Origin: Escherichia ruysiae
Lineage (GTDB): Bacteria; Pseudomonadota; Gammaproteobacteria; Enterobacterales; Enterobacteriaceae
DNA: 64,000 bases
Assembly (NCBI RefSeq): GCF_031323975.1
Contig: NZ_JAVIWS010000001.1
Coordinates: 3,348,001-3,412,000 of the forward strand
Reading direction: 5' to 3'
Shown here: piece by piece, positions 1 to 15,505 of the stretch
Numbering within the stretch: position 1 is the first letter of the stretch
Layout of the letters: each line of letters starts with the position of its first letter
The notes under the pieces: model-generated
What the model was told of the DNA's origin: nothing
What the model saw: only the letters and a program-made list of their open reading frames with translations
Databases searched by the model: none
Position numbers and translations under genes: made by a program

Positions 1-64
1 CGATTATTAACGGCGGAAAGAATACCTTCGGTTCTATTCCCGTTTTTCTCTTTTTATCTTTCAT
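1..64 (-). CDS. caiT: CaiT, L-carnitine/gamma-butyrobetaine antiporter (5' end only)
   Basis: Reading the minus strand from an ATG at 64 gives about 21 codons beginning MKDKKRKTGIEP and running on to a VFFPP segment, which I recognise as the N-terminus of the BCCT-family antiporter CaiT. The rest lies outside the window. CaiT exchanges carnitine for gamma-butyrobetaine at the inner membrane and heads caiTABCDE. It is divergent from fixABCX, with a 472-base shared control region. Identification rests on a short stretch but fits the gene order exactly. Confidence 0.85.
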   Translation of the reverse strand, partial: MKDKKRKTGIEPKVFFPPLII

Positions 65-203
65 GAGTTAATTCCACTGTGAAAACGAATATTTATTTTG
101 CGTTCCCGTTTGTTTTATTTTTGTTAACATTTAATATAATTATTATTAACCTCGTAAACGCGTTAATGGCTAACTCATAATGGGTATTCAATTGGCTGCA
201 TTC

Positions 204-219
204 TGTGATTTGAATCACA
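204..219. promoter_or_regulatory. CRP binding site of the cai promoter
   Basis: TGTGATTTGAATCACA is a perfect 16-base palindrome matching the CRP consensus TGTGA-N6-TCACA. Its centre (211.5) is about 41 bases upstream of the likely caiT transcription start, the class II activator position. The cai genes are known to need CRP, FNR and CaiF. Confidence 0.85.
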
Positions 220-314
220 TTTTTCTATCGGGTAAAAACAAGAGCTTTTGATGTTAATATTATTTATTAATCAATTAGTTGTGTTTGGTTGTGCGTAAAA
301 AAATAGCATCTGAC

Positions 315-349
315 TTTCAATATTGGTGATCCATAAAACAATATTGAAA
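315..349. promoter_or_regulatory. CaiF-type operator 1
   Basis: An inverted repeat of two 11-base arms, TTTCAATATTG (315-325) and CAATATTGAAA (339-349), is separated by 13 bases. CaiF, the carnitine-responsive activator of cai and fix, is known to recognise half-sites of this size and spacing in this intergenic region. Assignment to CaiF is by location and recalled architecture. Confidence 0.75.
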
Positions 350-371
350 ATTTCTTTTTGCTACGCCATGT

Positions 372-406
372 TTTCAATATTGGTGAGGGACTTAACAATA
401 TTGAAA
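372..406. promoter_or_regulatory. CaiF-type operator 2
   Basis: A second copy of the same palindrome has identical arms (372-382 and 396-406) and the same 13-base spacer, starting 57 bases after the first. The bases GTGA follow the left arm in both copies. A third isolated left arm sits at 431-441 and has only a weak partner at 455-465. Confidence 0.75.
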
Positions 407-536
407 GTTGGATTTATCTGCGTGTGACATTTTCAATATTGGTGATTAAAGTTTTATTTCCAAATTAAAGGGCGTGATATCTGTAATTAACACCACCGAT
501 ATGAACGACGTTTCCTTCATGATTTCTGGAGATGCA

Positions 537-1307
537 ATGAAGATTATTACTTGCTATAAGTGCGTGCCTGATGAACAGGATATTGCGGTCAATAATGCTG
601 ATGGTTCATTAGACTTCAGCAAAGCCGATGCCAAAATAAGCCAATACGATCTCAACGCTATTGAAGCGGCTTGCCAGCTAAAGCAACAGGCAGCAGAGGC
701 GCAGGTGACAGCCTTAAGTGTGGGCGGTAAAGCCCTGACCAACGCCAAAGGGCGTAAAGATGTGCTATCGCGCGGCCCGGATGAACTGATTGTGGTGATT
801 GACGACCAGTTCGAGCAGGCACTGCCGCAACAAACGGCGACCGCACTGGCTGCGGCTGCCCAGAAAGCAGGCTTTGATCTGATCCTCTGCGGCGATGGTT
901 CTTCCGACCTTTATGCCCAGCAGGTTGGTTTGCTGGTGGGCGAAATCCTCAATATTCCTGCAGTTAATGGCGTGGGCAAAATCCTCTCCCTGACGGCAGA
1001 TACCCTCACCGTTGAGCGCGAACTGGAAGATGAAACCGAAACCTTAAGCATTCCGCTGCCTGCGGTTGTTGCTGTTTCCACTGATATCAACTCCCCACAA
1101 ATTCCTTCGATGAAAGCTATTCTCGGCGCGGCGAAAAAGCCCGTCCAGGTATGGTCGGCGGCGGATATCGGTTTTAACGCAGAGGCAGCCTGGTCAGAAC
1201 AACAGGTTGCCGCGCCGAAACAGCGCGAGCGTCAGCGCATCGTGATTGAAGGCGACGGCGAAGAACAGATCGCCGCATTTGCTGAAAATCTTCGCAAAGT
1301 CATTTAA
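537..1307 (+). CDS. fixA: FixA, electron transfer flavoprotein beta-type subunit
   Basis: 256 aa, the usual FixA length, starting [12 protein letters not shown]. It belongs to the ETF beta family and pairs with FixB to form a heterodimer that carries electrons, in E. coli towards crotonobetaine reduction during anaerobic carnitine metabolism. An in-frame GTG at 474 would add 21 residues. I prefer the ATG at 537 because family homology starts there and GGAGATGCA just before it can serve as ribosome-binding site. First gene of fixABCX, 14 bases before fixB; expression should depend on CaiF, CRP and anaerobiosis through the upstream region. Confidence 0.95.
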   Translation: MKIITCYKCVPDEQDIAVNNADGSLDFSKADAKISQYDLNAIEAACQLKQQAAEAQVTALSVGGKALTNAKGRKDVLSRGPDELIVVIDDQFEQALPQQTATALAAAAQKAGFDLILCGDGSSDLYAQQVGLLVGEILNIPAVNGVGKILSLTADTLTVERELEDETETLSIPLPAVVAVSTDINSPQIPSMKAILGAAKKPVQVWSAADIGFNAEAAWSEQQVAAPKQRERQRIVIEGDGEEQIAAFAENLRKVI

Positions 1308-1321
1308 TTACAGGGGATGCT

Positions 1322-2263
1322 ATGAACACGTTTTCTCAAGTCTGGGTATTCAGCGATACCCCTTCTCGTCTGCCGGAACTGATGAACGGTGCGCAGGCTT
1401 TAGCTAATCAAATCAATGCCTTTGTCCTCAATGATGCCGACGGCGCACAGGCAATCCAGCTAGGCGCTAATCATGTCTGGAAATTAAACGGCAAACCGGA
1501 CGATCGGATGATCGAAGATTACGCAGGTGTCATGGCTGACACTATTCGCCAGCACGGCGCAGACGGTCTGGTGCTGCTGCCAAACACCCGTCGCGGCAAA
1601 TTACTGGCGGCAAAACTGGGTTATCGCCTTAAAGCGGCGGTGTCTAACGATGCCAGCACCGTCAGCGTACAGGACGGTAAAGCGACAGTGAAACACATGG
1701 TTTACGGCGGTCTGGCGATTGGCGAAGAACGCATTGCCACGCCGTATGCGGTACTGACCATCAGCAGCGGCACGTTTGATGCGGCTCAGCCAGACGCGTC
1801 ACGCACTGGCGAAACGCACACCGTGGAGTGGCAGGCTCCGGCTGTGGCGATTACCCGCACGGCAACCCAGGCGCGTCAGAGCAACAGCGTCGATCTCGAC
1901 AAAGCCCGTCTGGTGGTCAGCGTCGGTCGCGGCATTGGCAGCAAAGATAACATTGCGCTGGCAGAACAGCTTTGTAAGGCGATAGGTGCGGAGTTGGCCT
2001 GTTCTCGTCCGGTGGCAGAAAACGAAAAATGGATGGAGCACGAACGCTATGTCGGTATCTCCAACCTGATGCTGAAACCTGAACTGTACTTGGCTGTGGG
2101 GATCTCCGGGCAGATCCAGCACATGGTTGGCGCTAACGCGTCGCAAACCATTTTCGCCATCAATAAAGATAAAAATGCGCCGATCTTCCAGTACGCGGAT
2201 TACGGCATTGTTGGCGACGCCGTGAAGATCCTTCCGGCGCTGACCGCAGCTTTAGCGCGTTGA
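1322..2263 (+). CDS. fixB: FixB, electron transfer flavoprotein alpha-type subunit
   Basis: 313 aa, full length. The C-terminal part (about residues 250-285) carries the FAD-binding ETF-alpha signature, including [13 protein letters not shown] and the following TIFAINKD segment. It dimerises with FixA and hands electrons to FixC/FixX. A ribosome-binding site (AGGGG) lies just upstream of the ATG. It is almost identical to K-12 FixB as I recall it, with only a few conservative changes. Confidence 0.95.
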   Translation: MNTFSQVWVFSDTPSRLPELMNGAQALANQINAFVLNDADGAQAIQLGANHVWKLNGKPDDRMIEDYAGVMADTIRQHGADGLVLLPNTRRGKLLAAKLGYRLKAAVSNDASTVSVQDGKATVKHMVYGGLAIGEERIATPYAVLTISSGTFDAAQPDASRTGETHTVEWQAPAVAITRTATQARQSNSVDLDKARLVVSVGRGIGSKDNIALAEQLCKAIGAELACSRPVAENEKWMEHERYVGISNLMLKPELYLAVGISGQIQHMVGANASQTIFAINKDKNAPIFQYADYGIVGDAVKILPALTAALAR

Positions 2264-2313
2264 TCCACTCTGGCAGGGCTGCATTTCGGCCCTGCCGCTG
2301 ACAGGGAGCTCTT

Positions 2314-3600
2314 ATGTCCGAAGATATCTTTGACGCCATCATCGTCGGTGCAGGGCTTGCCGGTTCGGTTGCCGCACTGGTGCTCGCCCGCGAAGGGGCG
2401 CAAGTGTTAGTTATCGAGCGTGGCAATTCCGCAGGTGCCAAGAACGTCACCGGCGGGCGTCTCTATGCCCACAGTCTGGAACACATTATTCCAGGTTTCG
2501 CCGAATCCGCCCCCGTAGAACGCCTGATTACCCATGAAAAACTCGCGTTTATGACGGAAAAGTCAGCGATGACTATGGACTACTGCAACGGTGACGAAAC
2601 CTCGCCATCCCAGCGTTCTTACTCTGTTTTGCGCAGTAAATTTGATGCCTGGTTAATGGAGCAGGCCGAAGAAGCGGGCGCGCAGTTAATTACCGGGATT
2701 CGTGTCGATAACCTCGTACAGCGCGATGGTAAAGTCGTCGGTGTAGAAGCCGATGGCGATGTAATTGAAGCGAAGACGGTGATCCTTGCCGACGGGGTGA
2801 ACTCCATCCTTGCCGAAAAGCTGGGGATGGCAAAACGCGTCAAACCGACGGATGTGGCGGTTGGCGTGAAGGAACTGATCGAGTTACCGAAGTCAGTTAT
2901 CGAAGACCGTTTTCAGTTGCAGGGTAATCAGGGCGCGGCCTGCTTATTTGCGGGTTCCCCCACCGATGGCCTGATGGGCGGCGGTTTCCTTTATACCAAT
3001 GAAAATACCCTGTCGCTGGGGCTGGTTTGCGGCCTGCATCATCTGCATGACGCGAAAAAATCGGTGCCGCAAATGCTGGAAGATTTCAAACAACATCCGG
3101 CAGTTGCACCGCTGATCGCGGGCGGCAAGCTGGTGGAATATTCTGCTCACGTCGTGCCGGAAGCGGGCATCAACATGCTGCCGGAACTGGTCGGTGACGG
3201 CGTGCTGATTGCCGGTGATGCCGCCGGAATGTGTATGAACCTCGGTTTTACCATTCGCGGTATGGATCTGGCGATTGCCGCCGGGGAAGCAGCAGCAAAA
3301 ACCGTGCTTTCAGCGATGAAAAGCGACGATTTTGGTAAGCAAAAACTGGCGGAATATCGTCAGCATCTGGAGAGTGGCCCGCTGCGCGATATGCGCATGT
3401 ACCAAAAACTACCGGCGTTCCTTGATAACCCACGCATGTTTAGCGGCTACCCGGAACTGGCGGTGGGCGTGGCGCGTGACCTGTTCACCATTGACGGCAG
3501 CGCGCCGGAACTGATGCGCAAGAAAATCCTCCGCCACGGCAAGAAAGTGGGCTTCATCAATCTGATCAAGGATGGCATGAAAGGAGTGACCGTTTTATGA
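2314..3600 (+). CDS. fixC: FixC, FAD-dependent oxidoreductase of the ETF:quinone type
   Basis: 428 aa. The N-terminus carries the dinucleotide-binding motif GAGLAG (residues 12-17) followed by the acidic end of the second strand (VIERG). A second FAD-contact motif, LIAGDAAG, lies near residue 297. This is the ETF-quinone oxidoreductase-like family, which passes electrons between the FixAB flavoprotein and its partner. The stop overlaps the fixX start by four bases (ATGA), implying translational coupling. Confidence 0.95.
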   Translation: MSEDIFDAIIVGAGLAGSVAALVLAREGAQVLVIERGNSAGAKNVTGGRLYAHSLEHIIPGFAESAPVERLITHEKLAFMTEKSAMTMDYCNGDETSPSQRSYSVLRSKFDAWLMEQAEEAGAQLITGIRVDNLVQRDGKVVGVEADGDVIEAKTVILADGVNSILAEKLGMAKRVKPTDVAVGVKELIELPKSVIEDRFQLQGNQGAACLFAGSPTDGLMGGGFLYTNENTLSLGLVCGLHHLHDAKKSVPQMLEDFKQHPAVAPLIAGGKLVEYSAHVVPEAGINMLPELVGDGVLIAGDAAGMCMNLGFTIRGMDLAIAAGEAAAKTVLSAMKSDDFGKQKLAEYRQHLESGPLRDMRMYQKLPAFLDNPRMFSGYPELAVGVARDLFTIDGSAPELMRKKILRHGKKVGFINLIKDGMKGVTVL

Positions 3601-3884
3601 CTTCTCCCGTCAATGTGGACGTCAAACTGGGCGTCAATAAATTCAATGTCGATGAAGAGCATCCGCACATCGTTGTGAAGGCCGATGCCGATAAACAGGC
3701 GCTGGAACTGCTGGTGAAAGCGTGCCCCGCTGGTCTGTACAAGAAGCAGGATGACGGCAGTGTGCGCTTCGATTACGCCGGATGTCTGGAGTGCGGCACC
3801 TGTCGCATTCTGGGGCTGGGGTCGGCGCTGGAACAGTGGGAATACCCGCGCGGCACCTTTGGTGTGGAGTTCCGTTACGGCTGA
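3597..3884 (+). CDS. fixX: FixX, ferredoxin-like protein
   Basis: 95 aa. Cysteines at positions 43, 63, 66 and 69 (CPAG and CLECGTC) form a bacterial ferredoxin-type iron-sulphur ligand set. It is the small iron-sulphur partner of FixC, equivalent to the C-terminal domain of mitochondrial ETF-ubiquinone oxidoreductase. It starts within the fixC stop region and is the last gene of the fix operon. Confidence 0.95.
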   Translation: MTSPVNVDVKLGVNKFNVDEEHPHIVVKADADKQALELLVKACPAGLYKKQDDGSVRFDYAGCLECGTCRILGLGSALEQWEYPRGTFGVEFRYG

Positions 3885-3942
3885 TGTTGGTTTGATACGT
3901 AACGCCGTACTGACTCTCATTGCAAAAAAACAGGAATAACCC

Positions 3943-5274
3943 ATGCAACCGTCCAGAAACTTTGACGATCTCAAATTCTCCTCTATTCACCGCCGCATTT
4001 TGCTGTGGGGAAGCGGTGGGCCGTTTCTGGATGGTTATGTCCTGGTAATGATAGGCGTGGCGCTGGAGCAACTGACTCCGGCACTGAAACTGGATGCAGA
4101 CTGGATTGGCTTGCTGGGCGCGGGAACGCTCGCCGGGCTGTTCGTCGGCACATCGCTGTTTGGCTATATCTCCGATAAAGTTGGACGGCGCAAAATGTTC
4201 CTCATTGATATTATCGCCATTGGCGTGATATCGGTGGCGACGATGTTTGTCTCATCCCCCGTCGAACTGCTGGTGATGCGGGTACTCATCGGCATTGTCA
4301 TCGGCGCGGATTATCCCATCGCCACCTCGATGATCACCGAGTTCTCCAGCACCCGTCAGCGGGCGTTTTCCATCAGCTTTATTGCTGCCATGTGGTATGT
4401 CGGCGCAACCTGTGCCGATCTGGTTGGCTACTGGCTTTATGATGTGGAAGGTGGCTGGCGCTGGATGTTGGGCAGCGCGGCGATCCCCTGTTTGTTGATT
4501 TTGATTGGTCGATTCGAACTGCCTGAATCTCCCCGCTGGTTGTTACGCAAAGGGCGAGTAAAAGAGTGCGAAGAGATGATGATAAAACTGTTTGGCGAAC
4601 CGGTGGCTTTCGATGAAGAGCAGCCGCAGCAAACCCGTTTTCGCGATCTGTTTAATCGCCGCCATTTTCCTTTTGTCCTGTTTGTTGCCGCCATCTGGAC
4701 TTGCCAGGTGATCCCAATGTTCGCCATCTACACCTTTGGCCCGCAAATCGTTGGTTTGTTGGGATTGGGTGTTGGCAAAAACGCGGCACTGGGAAATGTG
4801 GTGATTAGCCTGTTCTTTATGCTCGGCTGTATTCCGCCGATGCTGTGGTTAAACACTGCCGGACGGCGTCCATTGTTGATTGGCAGCTTTGCCATGATGA
4901 CGCTGGCGCTGGCGGTTTTGGGGCTGATCCCGGATATGGGGATCTGGCTGGTAGTGATGGCCTTTGCGGTATATGCCTTTTTCTCTGGCGGGCCGGGTAA
5001 TTTGCAGTGGCTTTATCCTAATGAACTCTTCCCGACGGATATCCGCGCTTCTGCCGTGGGGGTGATTATGTCCTTAAGCCGGATTGGCACCATTGTTTCA
5101 ACCTGGGCGCTGCCGATCTTTATCAATAATTACGGTATCAGTAACACGATGCTGATGGGGGCGGGGATCTCGCTGTTTGGCTTGTTGATTTCCGTAGCGT
5201 TTGCCCCGGAAACCCGTGGGATGTCACTGGCGCAGACCAGCAATATGACGATCCGCAGGCAGCGAGCGGGGTAA
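3943..5274 (+). CDS. yaaU: YaaU, major facilitator superfamily transporter
   Basis: 443 aa with about twelve hydrophobic segments. It has the sugar-porter-type MFS signatures DKVGRRK after the second membrane segment and PESPRWLL before the central loop. It is an inner-membrane secondary transporter, and its position after fixX suggests, without proof, a substrate linked to carnitine metabolism. The substrate is not established. Length equals the K-12 orthologue. A short inverted repeat (ATTCAGA / TCTGAAT, 5278-5302) follows the stop but has no T-run, so I do not call a terminator. Confidence 0.93.
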   Translation: MQPSRNFDDLKFSSIHRRILLWGSGGPFLDGYVLVMIGVALEQLTPALKLDADWIGLLGAGTLAGLFVGTSLFGYISDKVGRRKMFLIDIIAIGVISVATMFVSSPVELLVMRVLIGIVIGADYPIATSMITEFSSTRQRAFSISFIAAMWYVGATCADLVGYWLYDVEGGWRWMLGSAAIPCLLILIGRFELPESPRWLLRKGRVKECEEMMIKLFGEPVAFDEEQPQQTRFRDLFNRRHFPFVLFVAAIWTCQVIPMFAIYTFGPQIVGLLGLGVGKNAALGNVVISLFFMLGCIPPMLWLNTAGRRPLLIGSFAMMTLALAVLGLIPDMGIWLVVMAFAVYAFFSGGPGNLQWLYPNELFPTDIRASAVGVIMSLSRIGTIVSTWALPIFINNYGISNTMLMGAGISLFGLLISVAFAPETRGMSLAQTSNMTIRRQRAG

Positions 5275-5384
5275 TTTATTCAGAATTCTCTCTTTTCTGA
5301 ATCAATATTATTGACTATAAGCCGCGTGAATATGTGACTACACTTTGTGGGAAAACAAAGGCGTAAACACGCGGGCTAATAACT

Positions 5385-5907
5385 ATGATCCTCATAATTT
5401 ATGCGCATCCGTATCCGCATCATTCCCATGCGAATAAACGGATGCTTGAACAGGCAAGGACGCTGGAAGGCGTCGAAATTCGCTCTCTTTATCAACTCTA
5501 TCCTGACTTCAATATCGATATTGCCGCCGAGCAGGAGGCGCTGTCTCGCGCCGATCTGATCGTCTGGCAGCACCCGATGCAGTGGTACAGCATTCCACCG
5601 CTCCTTAAACTTTGGATCGATAAAGTCCTCTCGCACGGCTGGGCTTACGGTCACGGCGGTACGGCGCTGCATGGCAAACACTTGCTGTGGGCGGTGACGA
5701 CCGGCGGCGGGGAAAGCCATTTTGAAATTGGTGCGCATCCGGGCTTTGATGTGCTGTCGCAGCCGCTACAGGCGACGGCAATCTACTGCGGGCTGAACTG
5801 GCTGCCGCCGTTTGCCATGCACTGCACCTTTATTTGTGACGACGAAACCCTCGAAGGGCAGGCGCGCCACTATAAGCAACGTCTGCTGGAATGGCAGGAG
5901 GCACATC

Positions 5908-5915
<8 letters not shown>
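5385..5915 (+). CDS. kefF: KefF, flavodoxin-fold ancillary subunit of KefC
   Basis: 176 aa, matching KefF. It is a quinone-reductase-like flavoprotein of the flavodoxin fold, with the N-terminal IYAHPYP motif and a WQHPMQWYS segment near the flavin site. It binds KefC and is needed for full glutathione-gated potassium efflux; it also reduces quinones. The last eight bases overlap the start of kefC, a sign of coupled synthesis of the two partners. Confidence 0.94.
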
Positions 5916-8441
<2,526 letters not shown>

Positions 8442-8465
8442 GTTTGTATAGAATTTACGGCTAGT

Positions 8466-8499
8466 GCCGGATGCGACGCCGGTCGCGTCTTATCCGGCC
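8466..8499. repeat. REP element between folA and apaH
   Basis: A 34-base imperfect palindrome runs from GCCGGATGCGAC to TTATCCGGCC, the E. coli REP consensus. It sits between the convergent 3' ends of folA and apaH, a usual REP location, where it can protect transcript ends. Confidence 0.9.
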
Positions 8500-8518
8500 T
8501 TCCTGTATCAGGCTGTGT

Positions 8519-9361
8519 TTAAGACGCCGCCGCTTCGCCCATATCCTTATGCCGGTTCGATGGCTGGACGAAATACTGCTTATCTTCCCAGCGCAGGCAG
8601 GTTAATGTCCCACCCCAGCAGCATCCGGTATCCAGCGCGTAAATACCTTCCGGCGTACCTTTTCCTTCCAGCGATGCCCAGTGACCAAACACAATATTGT
8701 ACTCTTCGCTAACTGGCCCTGGAATGGTAAACCACGGTTTCAATGGTGCTGGCGCGTCTTCTGGCGACTCTTTGCTGTACATATCCAGTTGACCGTTCGG
8801 GAAGCAAAAACGCATACGGGTAAAAGCGTTGGTGATAAAACGCAGTCGTGCCAGTCCGCGTAACTCTGGCGTCCAGTTGTTTGGCATGTCGCCGTACATG
8901 GCGTCGAGGAAGAAAGGATAGGAGTCACTCGACAATACTGCTTCTACGTCGTGAGCACACTCTTTAGCAGTCTCTAAGTCCCACTGCGGCGTGATCCCCG
9001 CGTGAGCCATCACCAGCTTTTTCTCTTCGTCGATTTGCAGCAGAGGTTGGCGACGCAGCCAGTTAAGCAGCTCATCAGCGTCGGGCGCTTCCAGCAGCGG
9101 TGTCAGGCGGTCTTTCGGTTTATTACGGCTGATCCCGGCGAATACCGCCAGCAGATGCAGATCGTGATTACCCAGCACCAGACGCACGCTGTTGCCTAAG
9201 GATTTTACATAGCGCAGAACATCAAGCGAACCAGGCCCGCGAGCGACCAGGTCACCCGTCAGCCAGAGGGTATCTTTCCCAGGGGTAAATTCTATTTTAT
9301 GCAGCAAAGCGATCAGTTCATCGTAACAACCATGAACGTCGCCAATAAGGTATGTCGCCAT
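8519..9361 (-). CDS. apaH: Diadenosine tetraphosphatase (symmetrical)
   Basis: 280 aa. A metallophosphoesterase of the PPP family with the ordered motifs GDVHG (D8, H10), GDLVARG (D37) and GNHD (N65-D67) that bind the two metal ions. It hydrolyses Ap4A to two ADP and removes nucleoside tetraphosphate caps from RNA. Last gene of the lptD-surA-pdxA-rsmA-apaG-apaH block, six bases after apaG. The 3' end faces folA across a REP element. Confidence 0.97.
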   Translation of the reverse strand: MATYLIGDVHGCYDELIALLHKIEFTPGKDTLWLTGDLVARGPGSLDVLRYVKSLGNSVRLVLGNHDLHLLAVFAGISRNKPKDRLTPLLEAPDADELLNWLRRQPLLQIDEEKKLVMAHAGITPQWDLETAKECAHDVEAVLSSDSYPFFLDAMYGDMPNNWTPELRGLARLRFITNAFTRMRFCFPNGQLDMYSKESPEDAPAPLKPWFTIPGPVSEEYNIVFGHWASLEGKGTPEGIYALDTGCCWGGTLTCLRWEDKQYFVQPSNRHKDMGEAAAS

Positions 9362-9367
9362 ATTATT

Positions 9368-9745
9368 TTAATGAATGAGTATTGGAACGGAGAGTCGAAA
9401 TACAGGAATGTCGATGCTGAATGGAACGCCATTTTCATCGATCATTTCGTAGTGACCCTGCATGGTGCCCATCGGTGTTTCGATTATCGCACCGCTGGTG
9501 TACTGGTACTCTTCGCCAGGGGCGATATGCGGCTGAACGCCCACCACACCTTCGCCCTGGACTTCGGTTTCACGGCCATTGCCGTTGGTGATCAGCCAGT
9601 AACGCCCCAACAACTGCACTGGCGCTCGCCCCAGGTTGCGTATGGTTACGGTATAAGCAAAAACGTAACGTTCATTATCAGGTGAAGATTGTGCTTCAAT
9701 GTAAACACTTTGAACCTGAATACACACTCGGGGCGAATTGATCAT
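9368..9745 (-). CDS. apaG: ApaG, DUF525-fold protein
   Basis: 125 aa from the ATG at 9745, beginning MINSPRV. A longer frame to 9799 exists but runs into rsmA; the ATG lies two bases after the rsmA stop, typical of coupling. It folds as an immunoglobulin-like beta sandwich (family knowledge) with a conserved GxGxVG-type patch. The molecular function is unclear; it is linked genetically to Ap4A levels and Co2+ resistance. Confidence 0.95.
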   Translation of the reverse strand: MINSPRVCIQVQSVYIEAQSSPDNERYVFAYTVTIRNLGRAPVQLLGRYWLITNGNGRETEVQGEGVVGVQPHIAPGEEYQYTSGAIIETPMGTMQGHYEMIDENGVPFSIDIPVFRLSVPILIH

Positions 9746-9747
9746 CG

Positions 9748-12841
<3,094 letters not shown>

Positions 12842-12893
12842 ACTTTTTCCATTTCAATTAACCGCACTGCGGATTACGTGGTAAATCAACAAA

Positions 12894-15251
12894 TCACAAA
12901 GAGTTTTGATACGGCAGAATGTTCGAACGCAGCATCTCTTGCGTACCGAGACCGTAGTTAGAGCTCAGGCCGCGAAGTTCGATGTTAAAGCCGATTGCGT
13001 TGTCATATACCGCATGTTGTTTATCGTTATCCCAACCGTTCAGCTTCCGCTCGTAACCGACGCGAATCGCATAGCAGCAGGAGCTGTATTGCACGCCTAA
13101 CATTGAGTCGGCTTGCTTGTTCGCATTGGTGTCGTAGTAGTAAGCCCCGACAATTGACCAACGATCGGCGATTGGCCAGCTGGCGACTGCGCCTACCTGC
13201 GAAATACCGTTTTTGTACTGCTCGGCGGTGGAATAGTACTTAGGCAGCGTAGCCTGAATATATTCCGGGCTGGCGTAGCGGTAGTTCAGCTGTACCAGAC
13301 GGTCTTCATCCCGACGGTATTCAATGCTGGTGTTACTGGTGGCTACGTTATCCAGACGAGTATCGTACTGAATGCCGCCACGCAATCCCCAGCGTTCGGA
13401 GATGCGCCAGTAGGTATCGCCTGCCCATACCAGTGAGCCCGTTTTGTCGTCATTCTCCCATGTTATGTTGTCATCGCCGGTGCGAGACTCCGTGAAGTAG
13501 TAGATTTGACCAACGGAAATATTAAAACGTTCAACGGCTGCGTCATCATATACGCGAGTTGTGACGCCGGTCGTCACCTGGTTAGCCGAAGCAATACGGT
13601 CAAGACCACCGTAAGTCCGGTCCCGGAACAGGCCAGAGTAGTCAGATTGCAGCAGAGACGAGTCGTAGTTGTAGATATCGCTCTGATCGCGATACGGCAC
13701 ATACAGGTATTGCGCGCGCGGTTCCAGCGTCTGGGTGTAACCCGGCGCCAGCATTTCCATATCGCGTTCAAAGACCATTTTGCCGTCAACTTTGAATTGC
13801 GGCATTACACGGTTAACAGAATCTGCCAACTTATTGTTTTGTGGGTTGCTGTTATACCAGTCAAGATTGGTCTGTTGATAATGCGTCGCCATCAGTTTGG
13901 CTTCGGTATTCAGACTCCCCCAGTTATTCGACAACGGAAGATTGATTGTCGGTTCAAGGTGCAGACGTGTGGCTTCTGGCATATTGCTATTGGTATTTAC
14001 AAAATGCACAGCCTGACCATAGATGCGGGTATCAAACGGACCGAGATCGTTATGGTAGTAATTGACGTCTAACTGCGGTTCAGCGGCGTAGCTGTTGCCA
14101 CTGTTATCGTCAAAGACCTGGAATTGTTTGGTTGAAAGCGTGGCGTCAAAGTTCTGCACCGCATAGCCCACGCTGAATTTTTGCGTGGCATAACCATCGG
14201 TACTGGAACCATATTTATTATCAAAATCGTTGAAATAGGTCGGGTCGCTGACTTTGGTGTAGTCGATGTTAAAGCGCCAAACCTGGTCCATCACTCCGGA
14301 GTGTTGCCAGTAGAACAACCAACGGCGTGAATTGCTATCTTCTGGATGTTCATCTTCATAGACTTTATCCGAAGGCAGATAATCCAGTTCCATCAAGCCT
14401 GCGCCTGCCTGGGTGAGATAACGGAATTCGTTCTCCCACATGATGTTGCCACGACGATGCATATAATGCGGCGTGATGGTGGCATCCATATTTGGCGCAA
14501 TGTTCCAGTAATATGGCAGATAGAACTCAAAGTAGTTGGTGGTGGTGTATTTGGCGTTCGGGATCAAGAAACCAGAACGGCGTTTATCACCCACCGGCAA
14601 CTGCAAATACGGGCTGTAAAAGATCGGAACCGGACCCACTTTAAAGCGGGCGTTCCAGATCTCCGCAACTTGTTCTTCGCGGTCATGAATAATTTCGCTA
14701 CCTACCACGCTCCAGGTATCGGAACCTGGCAAACAGGAAGTAAAGCTACCGTTATCCAGAATGGTGTAGCGGTTTTCGCCACGTTGTTTCATCAGGTCCG
14801 CTTTACCACGACCCTGGCGACCCACCATCTGGTAATCACCTTCCCAGACGTTGGTATCTTTGGTGTTCAGATTCGCCCAGCCTTTCGGCCCTTTGAGGAT
14901 CACCTGGTTATCGTCGTAATGGACATTACCGAGCGCATCAACAGTACGTATCGGCTCCGGTTGTCCTGGTGCCTCTTTTTGATGGAGCTGCACTTCGTCG
15001 GCCTGCAGACGGCTGTTACCCTGCATGATATCTACGCTGCCAGTAAACACGGCGTCATCGGGGTAATTCCCCTTTGCGTGGTCAGCATTAATCGTCACGG
15101 GTAAGTCGTTAGTCTCGCCCTGTACCAGAGGACGGTCATAGCTTGGCACGCCCAACATGCACTGTGAGGCGAGGTCGGCTGCCAGTCCCTGTTGACTATA
15201 AAGGGCGGTGGCAATCATGGTGGCCAGGAGAGTGGGGATACGTTTTTTCAT
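12894..15251 (-). CDS. lptD: LPS transport outer-membrane protein LptD
   Basis: 785 aa, one residue longer than K-12 LptD as I recall it (784). It has a signal peptide of about 24 residues, an N-terminal OstA jellyroll domain and a large beta-barrel. Four cysteines are present (C31, the SFTSC cysteine near 173, and the adjacent CC near the C-terminus) for the long-range disulphides that activate it. With LptE it inserts lipopolysaccharide into the outer leaflet. The region between about residues 310 and 500 differs from K-12 in several clusters, including the one-residue length change, while the barrel ends are conserved. Confidence 0.97.
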   Translation of the reverse strand: MKKRIPTLLATMIATALYSQQGLAADLASQCMLGVPSYDRPLVQGETNDLPVTINADHAKGNYPDDAVFTGSVDIMQGNSRLQADEVQLHQKEAPGQPEPIRTVDALGNVHYDDNQVILKGPKGWANLNTKDTNVWEGDYQMVGRQGRGKADLMKQRGENRYTILDNGSFTSCLPGSDTWSVVGSEIIHDREEQVAEIWNARFKVGPVPIFYSPYLQLPVGDKRRSGFLIPNAKYTTTNYFEFYLPYYWNIAPNMDATITPHYMHRRGNIMWENEFRYLTQAGAGLMELDYLPSDKVYEDEHPEDSNSRRWLFYWQHSGVMDQVWRFNIDYTKVSDPTYFNDFDNKYGSSTDGYATQKFSVGYAVQNFDATLSTKQFQVFDDNSGNSYAAEPQLDVNYYHNDLGPFDTRIYGQAVHFVNTNSNMPEATRLHLEPTINLPLSNNWGSLNTEAKLMATHYQQTNLDWYNSNPQNNKLADSVNRVMPQFKVDGKMVFERDMEMLAPGYTQTLEPRAQYLYVPYRDQSDIYNYDSSLLQSDYSGLFRDRTYGGLDRIASANQVTTGVTTRVYDDAAVERFNISVGQIYYFTESRTGDDNITWENDDKTGSLVWAGDTYWRISERWGLRGGIQYDTRLDNVATSNTSIEYRRDEDRLVQLNYRYASPEYIQATLPKYYSTAEQYKNGISQVGAVASWPIADRWSIVGAYYYDTNANKQADSMLGVQYSSCCYAIRVGYERKLNGWDNDKQHAVYDNAIGFNIELRGLSSNYGLGTQEMLRSNILPYQNSL

Positions 15252-15505
15252 ACGTTGATTTTATTGTTCCATCATCGGTAACGTTGCGCGTGACAAACGG
15301 TCAGAGACTAACGTACTCGTCATCTCTACGCTAGTGTTAATCCTGTCCGAATAGCGTCAGTGGTGTTAGGCACGGCATTGAATGACAGGTATGATAATGC
15401 AAATTATAGGCGATGTCCCACAATTGACCGCAGCCGGAAAACGGTAAAAGCACCTTTATATTGTGGGAGATAGCCCTGATATCCGTGTGTCGATTTGGGG
15501 AATAT
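15252..15505. promoter_or_regulatory. Divergent lptD/djlA promoter region
   Basis: 254 bases separate the divergent starts of lptD and djlA. The lptD-surA block is known to respond to the envelope-stress factor sigma-E, and a TCTGA element on the minus strand (around 15301-15305) is a candidate -10 box. I could not find a convincing GGAACTT -35 partner, so the promoter is not fixed. Confidence 0.45.

Larger units (their letters stand above)
65..536. promoter_or_regulatory. Divergent cai/fix control region
   Basis: This AT-rich region of 472 bases separates caiT (leftward) from fixA (rightward). It holds a perfect CRP palindrome, two full CaiF-type inverted repeats and a lone third half-site, annotated separately. 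A possible caiT -10 box (CATTAT on the minus strand, 177-182) lies about 30 bases downstream of the CRP site centre, as expected for a class II CRP-dependent promoter. No gene is visible between the two starts. Confidence 0.8.

Noticed and set aside
300..460. Repeated TTTCAATATTG units resembling a tiny CRISPR array
   Set aside because: The units form inverted pairs with fixed 13-base spacers next to a CRP site. They are operators, not repeat-spacer units.
5278..5302. Inverted repeat after yaaU as a terminator
   Set aside because: The stem is short and AT-rich, and no T-run follows.
5812..5907. Longer KefC start inside kefF
   Set aside because: The extra 32 residues lie in a different frame of kefF and have no family homology; the ATG at 5908 has the proper N-terminus.
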